34,055 bases of DNA from Sphaerosporella brunnea (GCA_008704415.1 VXIS01000425.1:1-34055); one strand, 5' to 3'; counted from the first letter of the stretch, positions 19,066 through 30,170 are shown. A program made the numbers and translations. The notes: generated from the sequence alone by a model not told the origin.

Positions 19066-20826
19066 TGGGCAGTTACACCGAGGGTTGAGCGGAACACCCA
19101 CGGCACTGCTTGACCTCCTCAGTCTGTATTACTCTCTATGCTCCGGCTTTGATTCATGCGCTGTAACGACAAGCGTAACATTGCTTGCTACACTTTCCTC
19201 TATTGGCGACAGAAGCTGGCGAATACAACCAAAGCCTCAGCGGATGAGAACAGCGGAGGTAGCTCGATCGGTTGCATCAGGAATGGCATGCGAAGGCGAG
19301 TCGGGTTGCAAAGATGGTGCAGTGGTTCAGATGGACGGGCTGGGGGGGGTTATAAATGCACTGTCCAGCCGCCGCAGCATTATTTGTGGAGCGATGGTAC
19401 CAATATAAGAATGCCCCGCAGCGCAACTCCGCATGGGAAATGTGAATCGTGTAAGACGCTATAACGCAGGAAATTTCAACAGCTGTGGAGCGCTTGTCCA
19501 GCCGCTCCGGATAAATCGACATCTTAGCCTGACCGGTGCGGGTGCCAAATCCTAGCGAAGAAGGGACAGGTTCCCTAAGACGACAACCAGACCGGTCAAC
19601 CATGGATCTCAAAGAACAAATATCAGCCCACAACAGGAAACCCAACTCACCGTCTCGCCGCAGAGGTGATATCCATGTCCCAGAATTTGTTGTAGAATGC
19701 GAACTTAGGATCGTCTGTACACAAGCTAGAACCCGGCCATCTTCAGCGAGAGTGATGATCGCAATTTATCCTGCTGGAAACTTCACTAAATGGCCAACTC
19801 GTTCGCGGTACCAAGGGGTCCGTTATCATCCCTTTAGCTACGGATGTTAGATATGGTACTGTCTAGGATGCTTAGGATCATCTGTGCATACAATTAGCGA
19901 AGAGGTTCAAACCTTCTTTGACGCCGTGTGTGATGCCTCAAGTGATGCGATCCATGGTCGTGACGTCCATTCCCAAACCGACAGCCGGCAGAGCGTGGAA
20001 ATGGCAGGGTATGAACATTTGTAGATCGAATGTGCTTTTTGTAAAGAACCAGTGAGGTTACGAGGCTCATGGCGTCTCGATTGCCCGTGGTGGCAGTACT
20101 CCCACCTCATTGCAGGCATAGGCCGGCACGCATTTTTACGCCGTGACCAACGTACAACAGCCGAATAGCTGGTCATGTTGCAGAGACAACCACGACACTA
20201 GAAAACCCTTTCTATTGCTGCCATCGGCCACCCCGAACAATGCAAGGATCTCTGGCTATCAGTTGCAACAGTGCTACGGTGCATATCAATATATCAGCTT
20301 GAGTGAAGGCCTGTCAATGGAATGATACAGAAGGAGACCAGGACGCTCCGAGGAGGCCTCGGTCGACTATCTACCACGGCGCTCACTCTCCTCGGGGCAC
20401 AGTGGGAAAGCGCAGCCCTCAGCGGCTGTGTCAGTCCTTAGGCATGAAATGTGTGGGCAGGACAGGAATATTACTATTCCAGTGACGGGTGGCAAACATT
20501 CCATGTCAGTCACACTTGATCAACATCACCTTATCCACCAGACACTAATATGACAAGACCATGTCCAGTGGAACCGCATCAGCCCCTAGTTCCCGTTATC
20601 GGCACTGTGCTGGTCAATAGAATAGTTCGCGAACGCCAGGTGTTCACCGCCTGGCAGAGGAGAACAGTCATGGTTTCATTTCAAAGCATGAGAAGTCTGA
20701 TTACCTACTAAATGGACTACCTCGCATTGCATCAGTTAGGGTATGAACGCAGGCGGATTGAGAATGGGAAGGTGAGCATCCAACGCTGCGGACGTAAAGT
20801 CTTCAGATTTGAGCCTTGCCATTAAG
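19066..20826. other. Gene-free stretch
   Basis: Only short frames. The largest is 19536-19850 (+), whose part from the internal Met at 19602 has a charged composition but no recognised motif. A weak local repeat shares CTTAGGATC-TCTGT at about 19706 and 19870. No RNA gene or transposon end was recognised. Confidence 0.45.
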
Positions 20827-21452
20827 TTAGGCTACATGTTGGGAACGTACAGCATTGACAACAGCGATGCCTAAAAGCCACCACCAGTAGCATATTTCAG
20901 CACCAGGTTCAAGTACGCGAGTACTTTCCAGTGAAAGAACCAGCTCTAACGTCAATGATGGTGGCCATAGACGCGATGGTCTAGATAGCCACCCGAGCCC
21001 GAGCTTATACGCACCCGGTGCCCCCATCCAGAATACCACCACGAGAGCTCTCGACGCCCGGCTGCCATGAGACATTAACCGGAGCAAGAAAGCATAGAAA
21101 AGATCCATTTTGTGACAGCGCTGTAGCATCTGCGCAATCCAGACCCCTTCTACAATCGTCCAACCGTGATAATTTGACTCTTCCGCCCGGTCAGACACCT
21201 GTGAGCACATTGTGTGAGAAGAGCTGGCCGGTGGGAGCTAGGACTTACTAGAAAACCTCTTTTTGTATTGGTGGTGGAGATAGAACAGCGCAAGTGCACC
21301 GAGGTCTCGTCTGGATGGTCACCAAGAGCGGTGTTGTTGGCACAAATAGCGAAGCGGGCTCGCCTCTCAATGTGGTATCCCCACCACTCAATACACTCAG
21401 CATGGGCAAGGCCAGGCCACGGGCGAAGAACACAAAAGAAACCCGCATCCAA
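20827..21452 (-). CDS. Unknown two-exon gene, copy A of an inverted pair
   Basis: Exon 1 is 21452-21249 and exon 2 is 21198-20827, separated by a 50-bp intron (21248-21199) with donor GTAAGT, a CTCAC branch-like site and acceptor CACAG. Splicing keeps phase 0 and gives 191 residues. The conserved core is ANNTALGDHPDETSVHLRC ... RGFL / VSDRAEESNYHGWTIVEGVWIAQMLQRCHKMDLFYAFLLRLMSHGSR. It aligns with copy B on the opposite strand at about 86% DNA identity across 270 bp, including the intron. The C-terminal end diverges and is hydrophobic. No domain was recognised; it may derive from a repeated gene or transposon. Confidence 0.4.
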
Positions 21453-21887
21453 AGGGCTATTCAGCCCGTCCTACGTCCAACTCCACCCACTCCTTATGTG
21501 TTCATCCGTTGTGCTGCGGAAAAGTATGGGTTCCCGCATGGAAGGTGTCCATACCCACGTAGAATCCCATGCCCTAACCATACGCTCCATAAAGACGATT
21601 GTCCACTGGAGTGAGTAATTAGACGACATCGCGAACTCCTCAAGAGAGACTCAGGTCATACGAGTACCGCATAGTCGAAGCTATCCTTCCTAAAAGCCCA
21701 CTGAACTCCGCGGTCACCGTAGCACAGAACAAAAGGCTGAAGGGGCTCATTCGGAAAAATTGAATCACCCACCCTCTGGCTTGTCACCCTGAGCTGGCAT
21801 GATGCTTTGCCTGCGGAATTCACAACCAAAGGGTTAGAGGGGCGAGCGGCCACGAGATCCACCACTACCCATCAGAACTGACTCAAC

Positions 21888-22245
21888 ATGTCCGACAATT
21901 GCACTCAGACTTTACAAAAGAATAAAAGGCGCTGCGAACCATGTTGGGCTAATGATTCAGAGAAGGACAATCAAAATTTCGACGCCGGCGAGACCGGGCC
22001 TGGTGACGAAGCCACTCCACCCACAACACGCCACATAATAAGACCAAAAACAACTCCCAAGCACCTCTATGACTCTCCACAAGAGTTATACAGACCCAAT
22101 GGATTTTTTGTGTACGTTTTAGCGTCCGCCGGCCAGCGTTTCTGACAAAATGCCGTCACAGGAGGATAATAAGGACGAGGTACAGGATCAGCGCAGTTGG
22201 ACCATTCTAGAATGGTTTAATAATACAGCGCTATTATACAATTGA
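21888..22245 (+). CDS. Unknown short two-exon gene, third partial copy
   Basis: An ATG frame at 21888 gives a charged 74-residue N-terminus containing CEPC, then reaches a segment homologous to the intron of copies A and B (CCGGCCAGC, CTGACAAAATG, TCACAG, acceptor at 22161). The downstream exon 22162-22245 reads EDNKDEVQDQRSWTILEWFNNTALLYN and matches copy A at the Trp-Thr-Ile position with the same number of codons from the acceptor. A donor at 22110 (GTGTAC) keeps the frame. The donor giving a 50-bp intron like the others (22112, GTACGT) does not, so one base change may have occurred. Existence as a functional gene is uncertain. Confidence 0.3.
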
Positions 22246-22303
22246 CTTTCCGGTGTTCTGATGCGATATTTCAAGCGAAATTGAATTTGGACAGTTAGAA
22301 CTC

Positions 22304-22899
22304 TTGTGGTGGTTGTCTAGATGGGGTGCTCAGGAGAAACGCGCCGGCTCTACTATTGATGCCAACAACACTGCTCATGGTGACCATCCAAACAAGACCT
22401 CAATGCACATGCGCTGTTCTATCTCCATCACCAATACACAAAGAATATTTCAAGTAGGTCCCAGTTCCCGCCGGCCAGCGCATCTGACAAAATGTGCTCA
22501 CAGGTGTCTGACCGGGTGGGAGAGCCAAATAATCACAGTTGGACGCGTCAAGAAGGGCTCTTGATTGCGCGGATGCTACAGCGTTCTCACAAAATGGATC
22601 TTTTCTATGCTCTCTTGATCCGGTTAATGTCTCATCGTAGCCGGGCCCGTCGTGGTGGTCTAGGTGGTGGGCGGCGGGTGCGTATAAGCTCAGGCTCGGG
22701 TGGCTATCTAGATCATTGCGTCTATGTCAACCATCATGGACGTTATGCTGTTAAGCTTCCATGCTGTGCCATTCTCTCCAAACCCGTTTCCGCTAGCCGG
22801 GCGTTTGTACGAGCAGTCCGTCTGGCGCTTCACCTGCCGAGATACAGCCCGCGATGCGCCTCCGCTTCACATCTGGCACTCCTATTCTGGGACGGATAA
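22304..22899 (+). pseudogene. Copy B of the inverted gene pair
   Basis: The homologous exon 1 region ends at 22453, a 50-bp intron-like segment follows (22454-22503, donor GTAGGT, branch-like CTGAC, acceptor CACAG), and exon 2 runs 22504-22899. The conserved core reads ANNTAHGDHPNKTSMHMRC ... / VSDRVGEPNNHSWTRQEGLLIARMLQRSHKMDLFYALLIRLMSHRSR. No ATG begins the exon 1 frame (it opens with TTG at 22304), so this copy is probably 5'-truncated or starts from an exon I cannot see. The part after 22745 no longer matches copy A. Confidence 0.4.
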
Positions 22900-24064
22900 T
22901 CAAGCGCTTCAGGTGAGCCTTGTCTTACAGGCAAGACAGCCAAGCACCGCAATATCTTGCAAGTGGCCTGGACAGGCAGGAAGAGAATGCTTTCGAGTGA
23001 AGCAACCACCACTCACCACTATCAACAAGCGTTGAGGCATGCGCGCATCCAGTCTCTGCGATGCTCGAAGCAGCCAAATTCGCCGGCCAGGCCTTTGAAC
23101 AACAACATCAAGTCGCAAAGGCCACTGGCACCCACAGAGCTACACATGACCAACAACCTCTCGTCTAGGCGTGAAACCTCTACATCGCTCTCCATTGTAC
23201 CGTACTGAACCTCTATCACACAACTGCACCCAGCCGCAACGGTTCCTAACCACCTCCGTCCCGTTATCTACTTCTCCGCGACCGTGACCCGATAAGTCTG
23301 CGAGGCTGTCAACTGCGCACGTAATGTTAAACGAGGACCCGGACACAGCGGACAGCCATGGTGTTCTCAGTCTTTTTACGCACAGAAGATAGGTGGATGA
23401 GCACGACGTTTTCAGCACTTTTCAAGATTTTAAGGTGCCGATAAATGGCTGGGTTGCAGTTGCGGGTTCGCAGTGCTGTTTGAAATGTCAGACCGGCAAA
23501 TGAACTTGTTGATTTGAAACAAAGTCTAGCGCTCTAAGAGTGACCCCGTTTGTAGCCTAGAAGAGCTGACAATCGGCGCTCCTGAATCGACTAGCATTCG
23601 GGGGGTTTGCCTGGTTTCAGGCCTACAACCTCAAATTTCGAATCATTCAAACACGCAGATAGTTCAGGTGGATTGTCGGGGTCCGCATTCTACGTGTGGG
23701 GCAGACCCAAAGAGTGATCCGAAAGCAACCTTACATACCAAAGCTAAAGGTAGTATACTTGATACTTTGGAGTTCACTGAACGCAAACGTCGCGTATCTG
23801 ATTTATCCAATCCCGCGCAATCTGTATCAAAGAAGCTCAAATGATTGTGGAACTGGACCTTTCTGATCGCAGATTTGCCCGCCGGCTTTCCTTGTATTCT
23901 CTTGTCTTTGTCTGGGCATCGGTTTGTTTGTTGTTCTGGTTGTGTGGGCGTTCTTGTGTGGGCTGGTAAACTTGTTTGTGCGGTGGGCCGGTGTTTTGTG
24001 AACCGAATTAGGTTCACGTCCATTGCGGTCAGTATTTCCTGGTCTCTGATGGCGGTTCTTCTTT
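22900..24064. other. Gene-free stretch
   Basis: Short frames only (largest 119 codons, 23664-24023 minus), without recognisable motifs. The word AGATAGTTCAGGTG at about 23659 also occurs inside the hAT element at 25796, so an older transposon remnant may be present from roughly 23650. Confidence 0.4.
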
Positions 24065-24072
24065 ATTCTCAG

Positions 24073-24397
24073 CAGTGTTCTCAACAGCTAGCCAGCCCGG
24101 CCGGCTGGTTTGGGCGGATGTGGGCTGATCAAAAAGCCCGGCTGGCTGTTTAGGCTGCGAAAACCGTGGGCAGGCTGTTTGGGCTGCAGCCCGCGGCGGA
24201 GACCACAATGACGACAAATACGACCAGATCCTGATACGTTTGTCGGCGCCGATTGAACCCCGGCGGCTCGCAGTAGCCGGACTTCATCAGAGATCACTCA
24301 AAACCCTCTCAGACGGGCTGGCTCGACAGCGGGCAGGGCCGTTGGGGCTGATGCAAAAAGCCCGTCTGGCTGTTTCGGCTGGCTACTGAGAACACTG
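24073..24397. mobile_element. 325-bp non-autonomous hAT element
   Basis: Perfect 8-bp target duplications ATTCTCAG lie at 24065-24072 and 24398-24405. The terminal inverted repeat is CAGTGTTCTCA (11 bp exact), followed by imperfect TAGCCAGCC sequence on both ends. Subterminal G/C-rich words recur: AAAAAGCCCGGCTGGC near 24130 and AAAAAGCCCGTCTGGC near 24355. An 8-bp duplication with CA-type ends is diagnostic of the hAT superfamily. No transposase is present. Confidence 0.92.
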
Positions 24398-24641
24398 ATT
24401 CTCAGTGGAAGTTATAACTGCATTAACCGGCTTCCAAGCTATCGCTGATGCCGTGGACGTATCTAACCCGCCTTCTTGCTTTCTGCCTGCAGTAGAACGT
24501 CTATCTCGCTGTGCTTAGTTATGGCGTCTTTGAATGTTTCTAATGCAAGACTTCTTGGCACGGTACAGTCAGCGGCGTAAGTCCACATTGGATATCACAC
24601 CCATAGACTCAGTGAAACCGACGAAGACACATCTAACGATG

Positions 24642-25256
24642 CAGGGCTGCCAAAAGTCCGGCCAGTCCGGCTTTGAGCACGGTCTGAACCGGACTGATTG
24701 AAACGGGCTTGTGAAATCACGGCCCGTTTGGACCAGGCTTTTTGGATCGAGACCCAGGCGCCTACGGGCACCCGCCAGGCATCTGTAGTTTTTTGCTTAC
24801 ACATACATCAAGGAAAGAAACATGAACGCGAGATACACATTCAACAACCTGAAGGACCTCCAGCTACCCCTCCATATCCGCCGCCCGATGTTCCAAGTCA
24901 CTCAGCATACGCTCAACCTGATGAATTTGAGAACCCGCCCCATATACCAGATCTTCCCTTGCTAGGATTTGAGGCTTTCTATGGCGTGGATCGACCAGTC
25001 TATTGATTGCGATCGACGCTTTTGCTGCGGCGGAACGAGCACCGAACGATTAGCGCTTTTAGTGGCCCCGCGTTTGGCACAATGACCAACCCGACCTTAA
25101 TTCTTTGGTACCGGGCACCGGCCGGCACCTATCAGATATCTGGGTTTTTCTTATGCCGGCCCGAACCTGTCGGGCTTGCCACATTACCGGCTCGACCTGA
25201 CCCACTCCGTGGGGCCCCGTTTGACCTGGCGGCCGGCCGTACTATTGACAGCCCTG
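24642..25256 (+). mobile_element. 615-bp non-autonomous hAT element (CAGGGCTG family, copy 1)
   Basis: The 8-bp target duplications TAACGATG at 24634-24641 and 25257-25264 match exactly. The left end reads CAGGGCTGCCAAAAGTCCGG; the reverse complement of the right end reads CAGGGCTGTCAATAGTACGG. GGCCGG-rich subterminal repeats are typical of hAT elements. The interior contains an open frame (24698-25006) with a Pro-rich, acidic C-terminal half (PEGPPATPPYPPPDVPS ... PLLGFEAFYGV), perhaps a captured or residual coding piece. The family also includes 25476-25983 (opposite orientation), 16259-16405 and 14291-14497. Confidence 0.93.
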
Positions 25257-25475
25257 TAACGATGAATAAGCTTACTAGCATAACTGGGAGTCATATATGC
25301 ATCCTGCCACTATGAAGCAGGATCGTGGGGTTGTCGGCTTTCGCCCATCTCAGAGGCATGTACACACCGCGAGGATTTTAAGGCAGCGCGATAAAATGCA
25401 TTCCGGAGTGCAAGGCAGTGCCTATGGCTCAATGCAGTGGAATTATAGTGTTTCTAGAAAAACTGGGCACCACAC

Positions 25476-25983
25476 CAGGGCTGCCAATGGACGGGCCGGC
25501 CCGTGGGGCAAACGGGGCCCCACAATCTGGGTCAGGCCTGGGCGTGCACCTGGCGCCTCCGATAGGTTCCGGGCGACCCTGTCCAGGTCTGGATGTCTGA
25601 TAGGTGCCTGGGGGTGCCGGTTATTTGGCGATGTACTTGGTGCCGATTGTGGGGCAACCTCCGAGCTCACCAAGTGATAAAAACTCTGGCATTTGAGGAT
25701 GGATATCAAAGCGGCGCTTATTGGGGAGAGCAATTGTAGATTGTTCGGGCCATTGCTGACCCCTTCCTGGGGCCGCTGTGCTCTTTAAACATCGTAGATA
25801 GTTCAGGTGCACGGCGGGCCCGGTGGGCGCCTGCATTTCACGCAGCCCATCCGGCGCCCGTGGCCACCTGGATCTCGGTGCAAAATGCCTGCTCCAAACC
25901 TGCCTTGATTTGAAACGCCCGTTTAATTCAACCAGGTCCAGACCTCGCCGAAAGCCGGACTGGCCGGTCTACTGGCAGCCCCG
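25476..25983 (-). mobile_element. 508-bp non-autonomous hAT element (CAGGGCTG family, copy 2)
   Basis: The 8-bp target duplications CACCACAC at 25468-25475 and 25984-25991 match exactly. The left terminus is CAGGGCTGCCAATGGACGGG; the right terminus reads CGGGGCTGCCAGTAGACCGG in reverse complement, with a change at the second base. Its left part matches the reverse complement of the right part of copy 1, and its right part that of copy 1's left part, so it lies in opposite orientation 219 bp away. No transposase is present. Confidence 0.92.
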
Positions 25984-25991
25984 CACCACAC

Positions 25992-28099
25992 CGCAAACGA
26001 AAAGCCATCTATCCTCATGCCGCCTAGGCACACCACGGCACCTCAGGTAATCATATTGCTATCCTTGCCCCTATCGCCGTCTCCATCACCGTTGACGGAA
26101 CCACGACTATACCCATCCAGGCGTGGCTATTATCAGCCCCATCGCCACTGTCCCCATCACATTCCCATCTCCCTCTCCATCAAAGTTCTCATGGCAGTCC
26201 CCCAGGCTTTATCTCCATCTCTATTCAGATCGGTATCTCAATTCCTATCGCCAGCAGCGTGCCTATCACCACTAGGGTAGTGTACGATTATTTCACTTAG
26301 TATGGTTTGTCTCTCCTAAATTCATTCTCTTTCTTGTCTTTCAATACGGCCTTTCGAGCAGCCCAAGTTGTATCGACTATCATCAATAAATACCGTGAAG
26401 ATCAGTGACCAGTTTTCGAGTATCCTCTTGGTATTTACCAAGTCTGGTACACAAATGGGTCGGAGTTTATGGGCATCTGTGAAATAGCGGACCTCAAAAG
26501 CTCACGAAAAGATTACAGGTGGCTATCGCAACCCAAAGCAAAATTATACATTGTGAGTCCTCTGGCCAGGACCAGCAGGCCGCCAGGCGGCCTGTAGCCC
26601 GGCCGGCATCACTGTAGACCGACAGGCCAGCATGTAGGCCTACAAAATTATCTTCCAGACTGGATACAATATCTTGCCATGTATTGGAATTTGTTTCCAA
26701 AAATAATACCGAGCGACGGCCGCCACTGTGCCTGGTCTTTACACCGACCCAGAGGTTATCCCCTCAAATTGGTCTTGGATTTCTATCGATTACTAGGAAC
26801 TGTTTTCCAACCGCTGGGTTCCTAAAGGACTGCCTCTGCTCACGTCGAGGTAGGATCGCTTTGCTGTGCGGCGATTTCCATTTTTATCCTGTATCAGGTT
26901 CCTACGAGAAAATGACCGTAGGGAGCTTTGGTCCTCACGTAACCGTAAATGATAGGTATGTACTTATCGTTCTATCGTACAAGAAGTCCAATTCATGGTC
27001 CGAGCGCCCACAGTCCCCCGGCGCAGGTGGTTGGACACGCTATCTGACAAACCCTCACCCCGTATGCCACCCCCATGATATACCAGGAATAGTCGCCAGC
27101 AGAGCAAAAGTGTGGAGAAGGTTGGATTGCGCAGCGTTCACTCAGCGCAGGTGTGGTGGGTTACTGTGAGCGCTTGGCTACACTCATCTGTGGTGCATCC
27201 TGTGGCATAGAGTAGTGGGTTGTGGTGAGCGGACCGCGGCGACGTAGTTTGAGTCAGCCACAACACCATTCAAACCGCGCATGCCACAATGGTTACCACA
27301 CCTCTTCCCTCAATTTGCTGGCAATGGGGATGGTGATGCCGGTAACATTCCAGATGGGGATGGTGAAGAAATGCGAATGGGGATACCGGGCGCAGCGGCC
27401 ATAGGTATTAGGAGAGTGATGGCGCCGATAGTCGTGGATGTGGGGATCACAGCCCATCCAGAATACGCACCTCTTACCTAGTGACAATACGGCTAGAAGT
27501 CCGATATATAGAGGCTGCGCGGGGTCTGGACAGTTGCCATTGTGGATCCTATCACCGACAGGAGGCAAAGAGGGAGGGGCAGCAGGTGACTATGGAATGA
27601 TCAAACTGCGATCTTGAACTCCATGACCACAATCACGCAATGCCAGGGCACACAGCTGTGCGCATGCTGACCCAGGAAGGTGAAAATTGGAATCCAATTT
27701 ACCTGCGCGTTCATTGCATTTAACCCCATGGGCATTTCGGAGTTCGAGTCAGATTGTGTTGCAGAACCTGAATGTAGCTGCTCCAGCGCGCATATGCAAA
27801 CGCATGCACACAGGCAATCCACCGGCCGGCCTGAGTAGGTGATAATCATGGCCATAGCGCGAGTAGATCCCGATCGCAGACTCGCCTGCGCACCGAGGAC
27901 ACCATGCACCGTCACCGCGTTCGAGTCTGGCCTGCTCAGATACCCAATAAGGTTGCTGGTCGGCCACATGGTGCACAGCAACCTTAGTAAGATCATCCAA
28001 ATCAAATGATTGGAAACCGTCACAGCCCGATGTCTGAAGAGCCGGAGCCGATGTTTGTTATTCCAAAATGCGGCAGGCAAGCGACGCCCATGACCAAAA
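25992..28099. other. Repeat-rich stretch without recognised gene
   Basis: It contains a CCATC-type degenerate block (26040-26275) and a short block in the opposite orientation (GGGGATGGTGATG, 27318-27440). A small GGCC-rich patch at 26570-26640 resembles hAT subterminal sequence but has no identified ends. A 161-codon frame at 26684-27169 (+) and a 173-codon frame at 27601-28122 (-) show no recognised domain. Confidence 0.45.
26040..26275 (+). repeat. Degenerate CCCATC/CCATCNCC array, block 1
   Basis: Frequent CCATC and CCCATC words are spaced in multiples of about six bases (CCATCACC, CCCATCGCCAC, CCCCATCACATTCCCATC, CTCCATC). Stops and shifts prevent a continuous protein. It is the same sequence type as the larger array from 28100. 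Confidence 0.6.
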
Positions 28100-28690
28100 A
28101 CCGCGGCCATCTTCGCCCCCATCTTGTCCCCATTAACAGCCGCACCGCCATCGAGACCCCCATCCCTAGCGACACCGTCACCGCTATCCCAATTCCCATC
28201 GCTATCAATGCCACTATTCCAAACCCTATGCCCACCCTCGTCGCTAGCTCAATCGCGATCACTATCCGTCACACTTGTCGGGTCCAAACCTATCGTGATA
28301 CCTTTCGCCAAAGCCACCACTATGCGCGTCCCTATCTCAATTGCCATTCCCCTTACTATCCTAGTCTGTCCGCATTGCTATGCTGATCGCCATCTCTTTC
28401 ACCCATCCCTTTCCTTGTTCCTTTCATTATCGCCACTGCCGTGGCAGTTCCCATCGCCATTGCCATCCCCATCACTATCGACAACCGCATCCAGCCGGCT
28501 GTGTCTGTTCTGGTCTGCATCTCCGGCCCTTCGCGTATCACCGTCTCCATCGCTGTCCCCGTCGCCATTCCCGATCAATAACTATCGCGATACGTGGCGG
28601 CTGTCCGGACCTCCATTGACGTCTTCATCCCCAAGGCAGTCATTTCCATCGCCATCGCCATCCACCCAGTCGCCACCGCCTGGCCTTTCA
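28100..28690 (+). repeat. Degenerate CCCATC/CCATCNCC array, block 2a
   Basis: About 590 bp of loosely periodic YCCATC words (for example CCCATCGCCATTGCCATCC near 28450 and CCATCGCCATCGCCATCC near 28650). In one frame it reads alternating Ile-Ala/Pro/Thr, in another Ser-Pro, but with stops and frame changes. A 190-codon frame (28124-28696) is a by-product of the repeat. The array continues after the inserted hAT-like element as 29469-29770. Confidence 0.65.
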
Positions 28691-28693
28691 GCA

Positions 28694-29468
28694 TAGCGAT
28701 GGACGGAAGCCGAGCCAAGCAGAGCCATGAGGAAGGCTCGAGCCAGCTCGGCTTGTTAGATTATGGGCTCGTCAAGCCGAGCCGGGCCTGAAAAGCTCGA
28801 GCTTTGGCTCGAACTGCAGTACAATTTATGATAGACGAGCCGGTAAATAAGGGACATTAGAGGCGTCGCTATATGCTCTGCGCTGCCTCCATGCCCTCGC
28901 ATCGACGTCGTCGGGACCGGTTCCTGACCATCACCATGGCCACCATGGCCGACACCATGGGCACCATCCTCGACTTCTCTCTGGCTAGGGTGCTCTGACT
29001 GGGAGTAACGCGTGCTGTGACCGGCCGCCCTACTGTCGCTCTGCCTGGCCGCCGAGCCCTCTGGATGACCCTCGCTCTCTCTGCCACATCCTCCTCCTCG
29101 CTATTGAAAGCGTTCTTAACTTCTATCTGTCCATCGGCGGCATCTCTACCGTTTGTAGAATTATTATTGATGCCGTGAAGTTCGCAGTTATCAAGGCTCT
29201 TGTGGTGGAGTCAGCGTTTGAGCAGTAAACGTTTACTGATGGAATTCCACAAAATGTTCTCGATCAACTCGCCTTGGGCCCGCACCTTTCCTCTTCGCCC
29301 CGCCGACGCGATGTCCCCCGCTACGTAGCTAGCCATAACAAAAGGCTCGAGCAAAAGCTCGGCTGTCAGGCAACAGGCTCGAACCGGCTGGGCTCGCGGA
29401 AGAGTCAGGCTCCGTTCGGCTCTGCTCGAGGCCCGAGCCTTTAACTCGAGCCGGCTCGGCCATGACGA
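28694..29468. mobile_element. 775-bp hAT-like element with GAGCC/GGCTC-rich ends, inserted in the CCATC array
   Basis: An 8-bp direct repeat TTTCAGCA flanks it (28686-28693 and 29469-29476). The left end reads TAGCGATGGACGG ... CCGAGCC; the right end in reverse complement reads TCGTCATGGCCGAGCC, an imperfect terminal repeat. Both subterminal regions (28705-28840 and 29340-29460) are packed with GAGCC, GGCTC and GCTCGAG words in both orientations. The CCATC array stops at the left boundary and resumes at the right, as expected if the element interrupted it. The interior has no transposase; a short CACCATGG-rich patch lies at 28930-28970. Confidence 0.68.
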
Positions 29469-29770
29469 TTTCAGCACCCACATCGCGGCGGAGATCTATC
29501 CCATCCCCAGCAGTATCCATATGCATGCCGACATCGCTAGCAATATGCCGGTCATCCTCACTGTTGCTATGTGGGATCTCCGTCGCCGTCGCTTCCCATG
29601 GCCGCACGCATTACCATGCGCGGCGTCATCAGTATCGCCATCGAATCCGGTACCGCTATCTACACCCCCATGCGCGCAAGCATTGCTCTCACCATTCATG
29701 CAAGCGTTGCTATCCCTATCCCGATCGCCATTGGAGTGGCAATCCACCCACCCATCATTGAACAAAGGAA
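29469..29770 (+). repeat. Degenerate CCCATC array, block 2b
   Basis: A continuation of the 28100-28690 array on the far side of the inserted element, with words such as CCCATCCCCAGC, CCTATCCCGATCGCCATT and CACCCATCATTG. Only weak periodicity and no maintained frame. Confidence 0.55.
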
Positions 29771-30170
29771 ATATACTATCCGTGAACGGCCTGCCCAAAT
29801 CTCCTCGGCTCTCCAGTGAGAATCGGGACAGCAAGTTCCAACAGTGATAGTGCTGGTGGGGCTCATTCTGACGCCGTTCGGGGTCGCGATGGGGATGGTG
29901 GAGGCGAAGTTATCTTGCAAAGACGAAAGATACCAGACTAACTGGCATTCATGTGCTTCTGGGTACGAGGATCCCGCTGACATTGGTTCTAAAGAAAAGA
30001 AACCAAAAACAATACGCGCCCTGAAAAACCCCCAGAACCCAGCCACCACGGTCCGCGGCATTGCGCCAGCGCACCAACAAATACAACGCAGGATCTTCCC
30101 TGTTTCCCTCCACTGCAGCGCACGGCCTTAAAGACAGTGACTAAATCATGCGACCATCGGCCATCCTCTC
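29771..30170. other. Short gene-free stretch
   Basis: A short inverted-orientation patch of the array type (GCGATGGGGATGGTGGAGGC) lies at 29886-29906. No gene was recognised. The downstream end of the gene at 30171-30641 (-) should lie here. Confidence 0.4.

Noticed and set aside
20947..22745. Large terminal inverted repeats of one long transposon (the two arms about 440 bp each)
   Set aside because: The arms are diverged, contain coding-like sequence with an intron, and have no terminal motif or target duplication at their outer edges. An inverted gene duplication fits better.
26570..26645. GGCC-rich patch that could be another hAT terminus
   Set aside because: No convincing inverted terminal repeat or 8-bp duplication could be placed around it.
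28124..28696. 190-codon Ser/Pro-rich open frame
   Set aside because: By-product of the CCATC array. All three frames give simple repeats and no domain is present.
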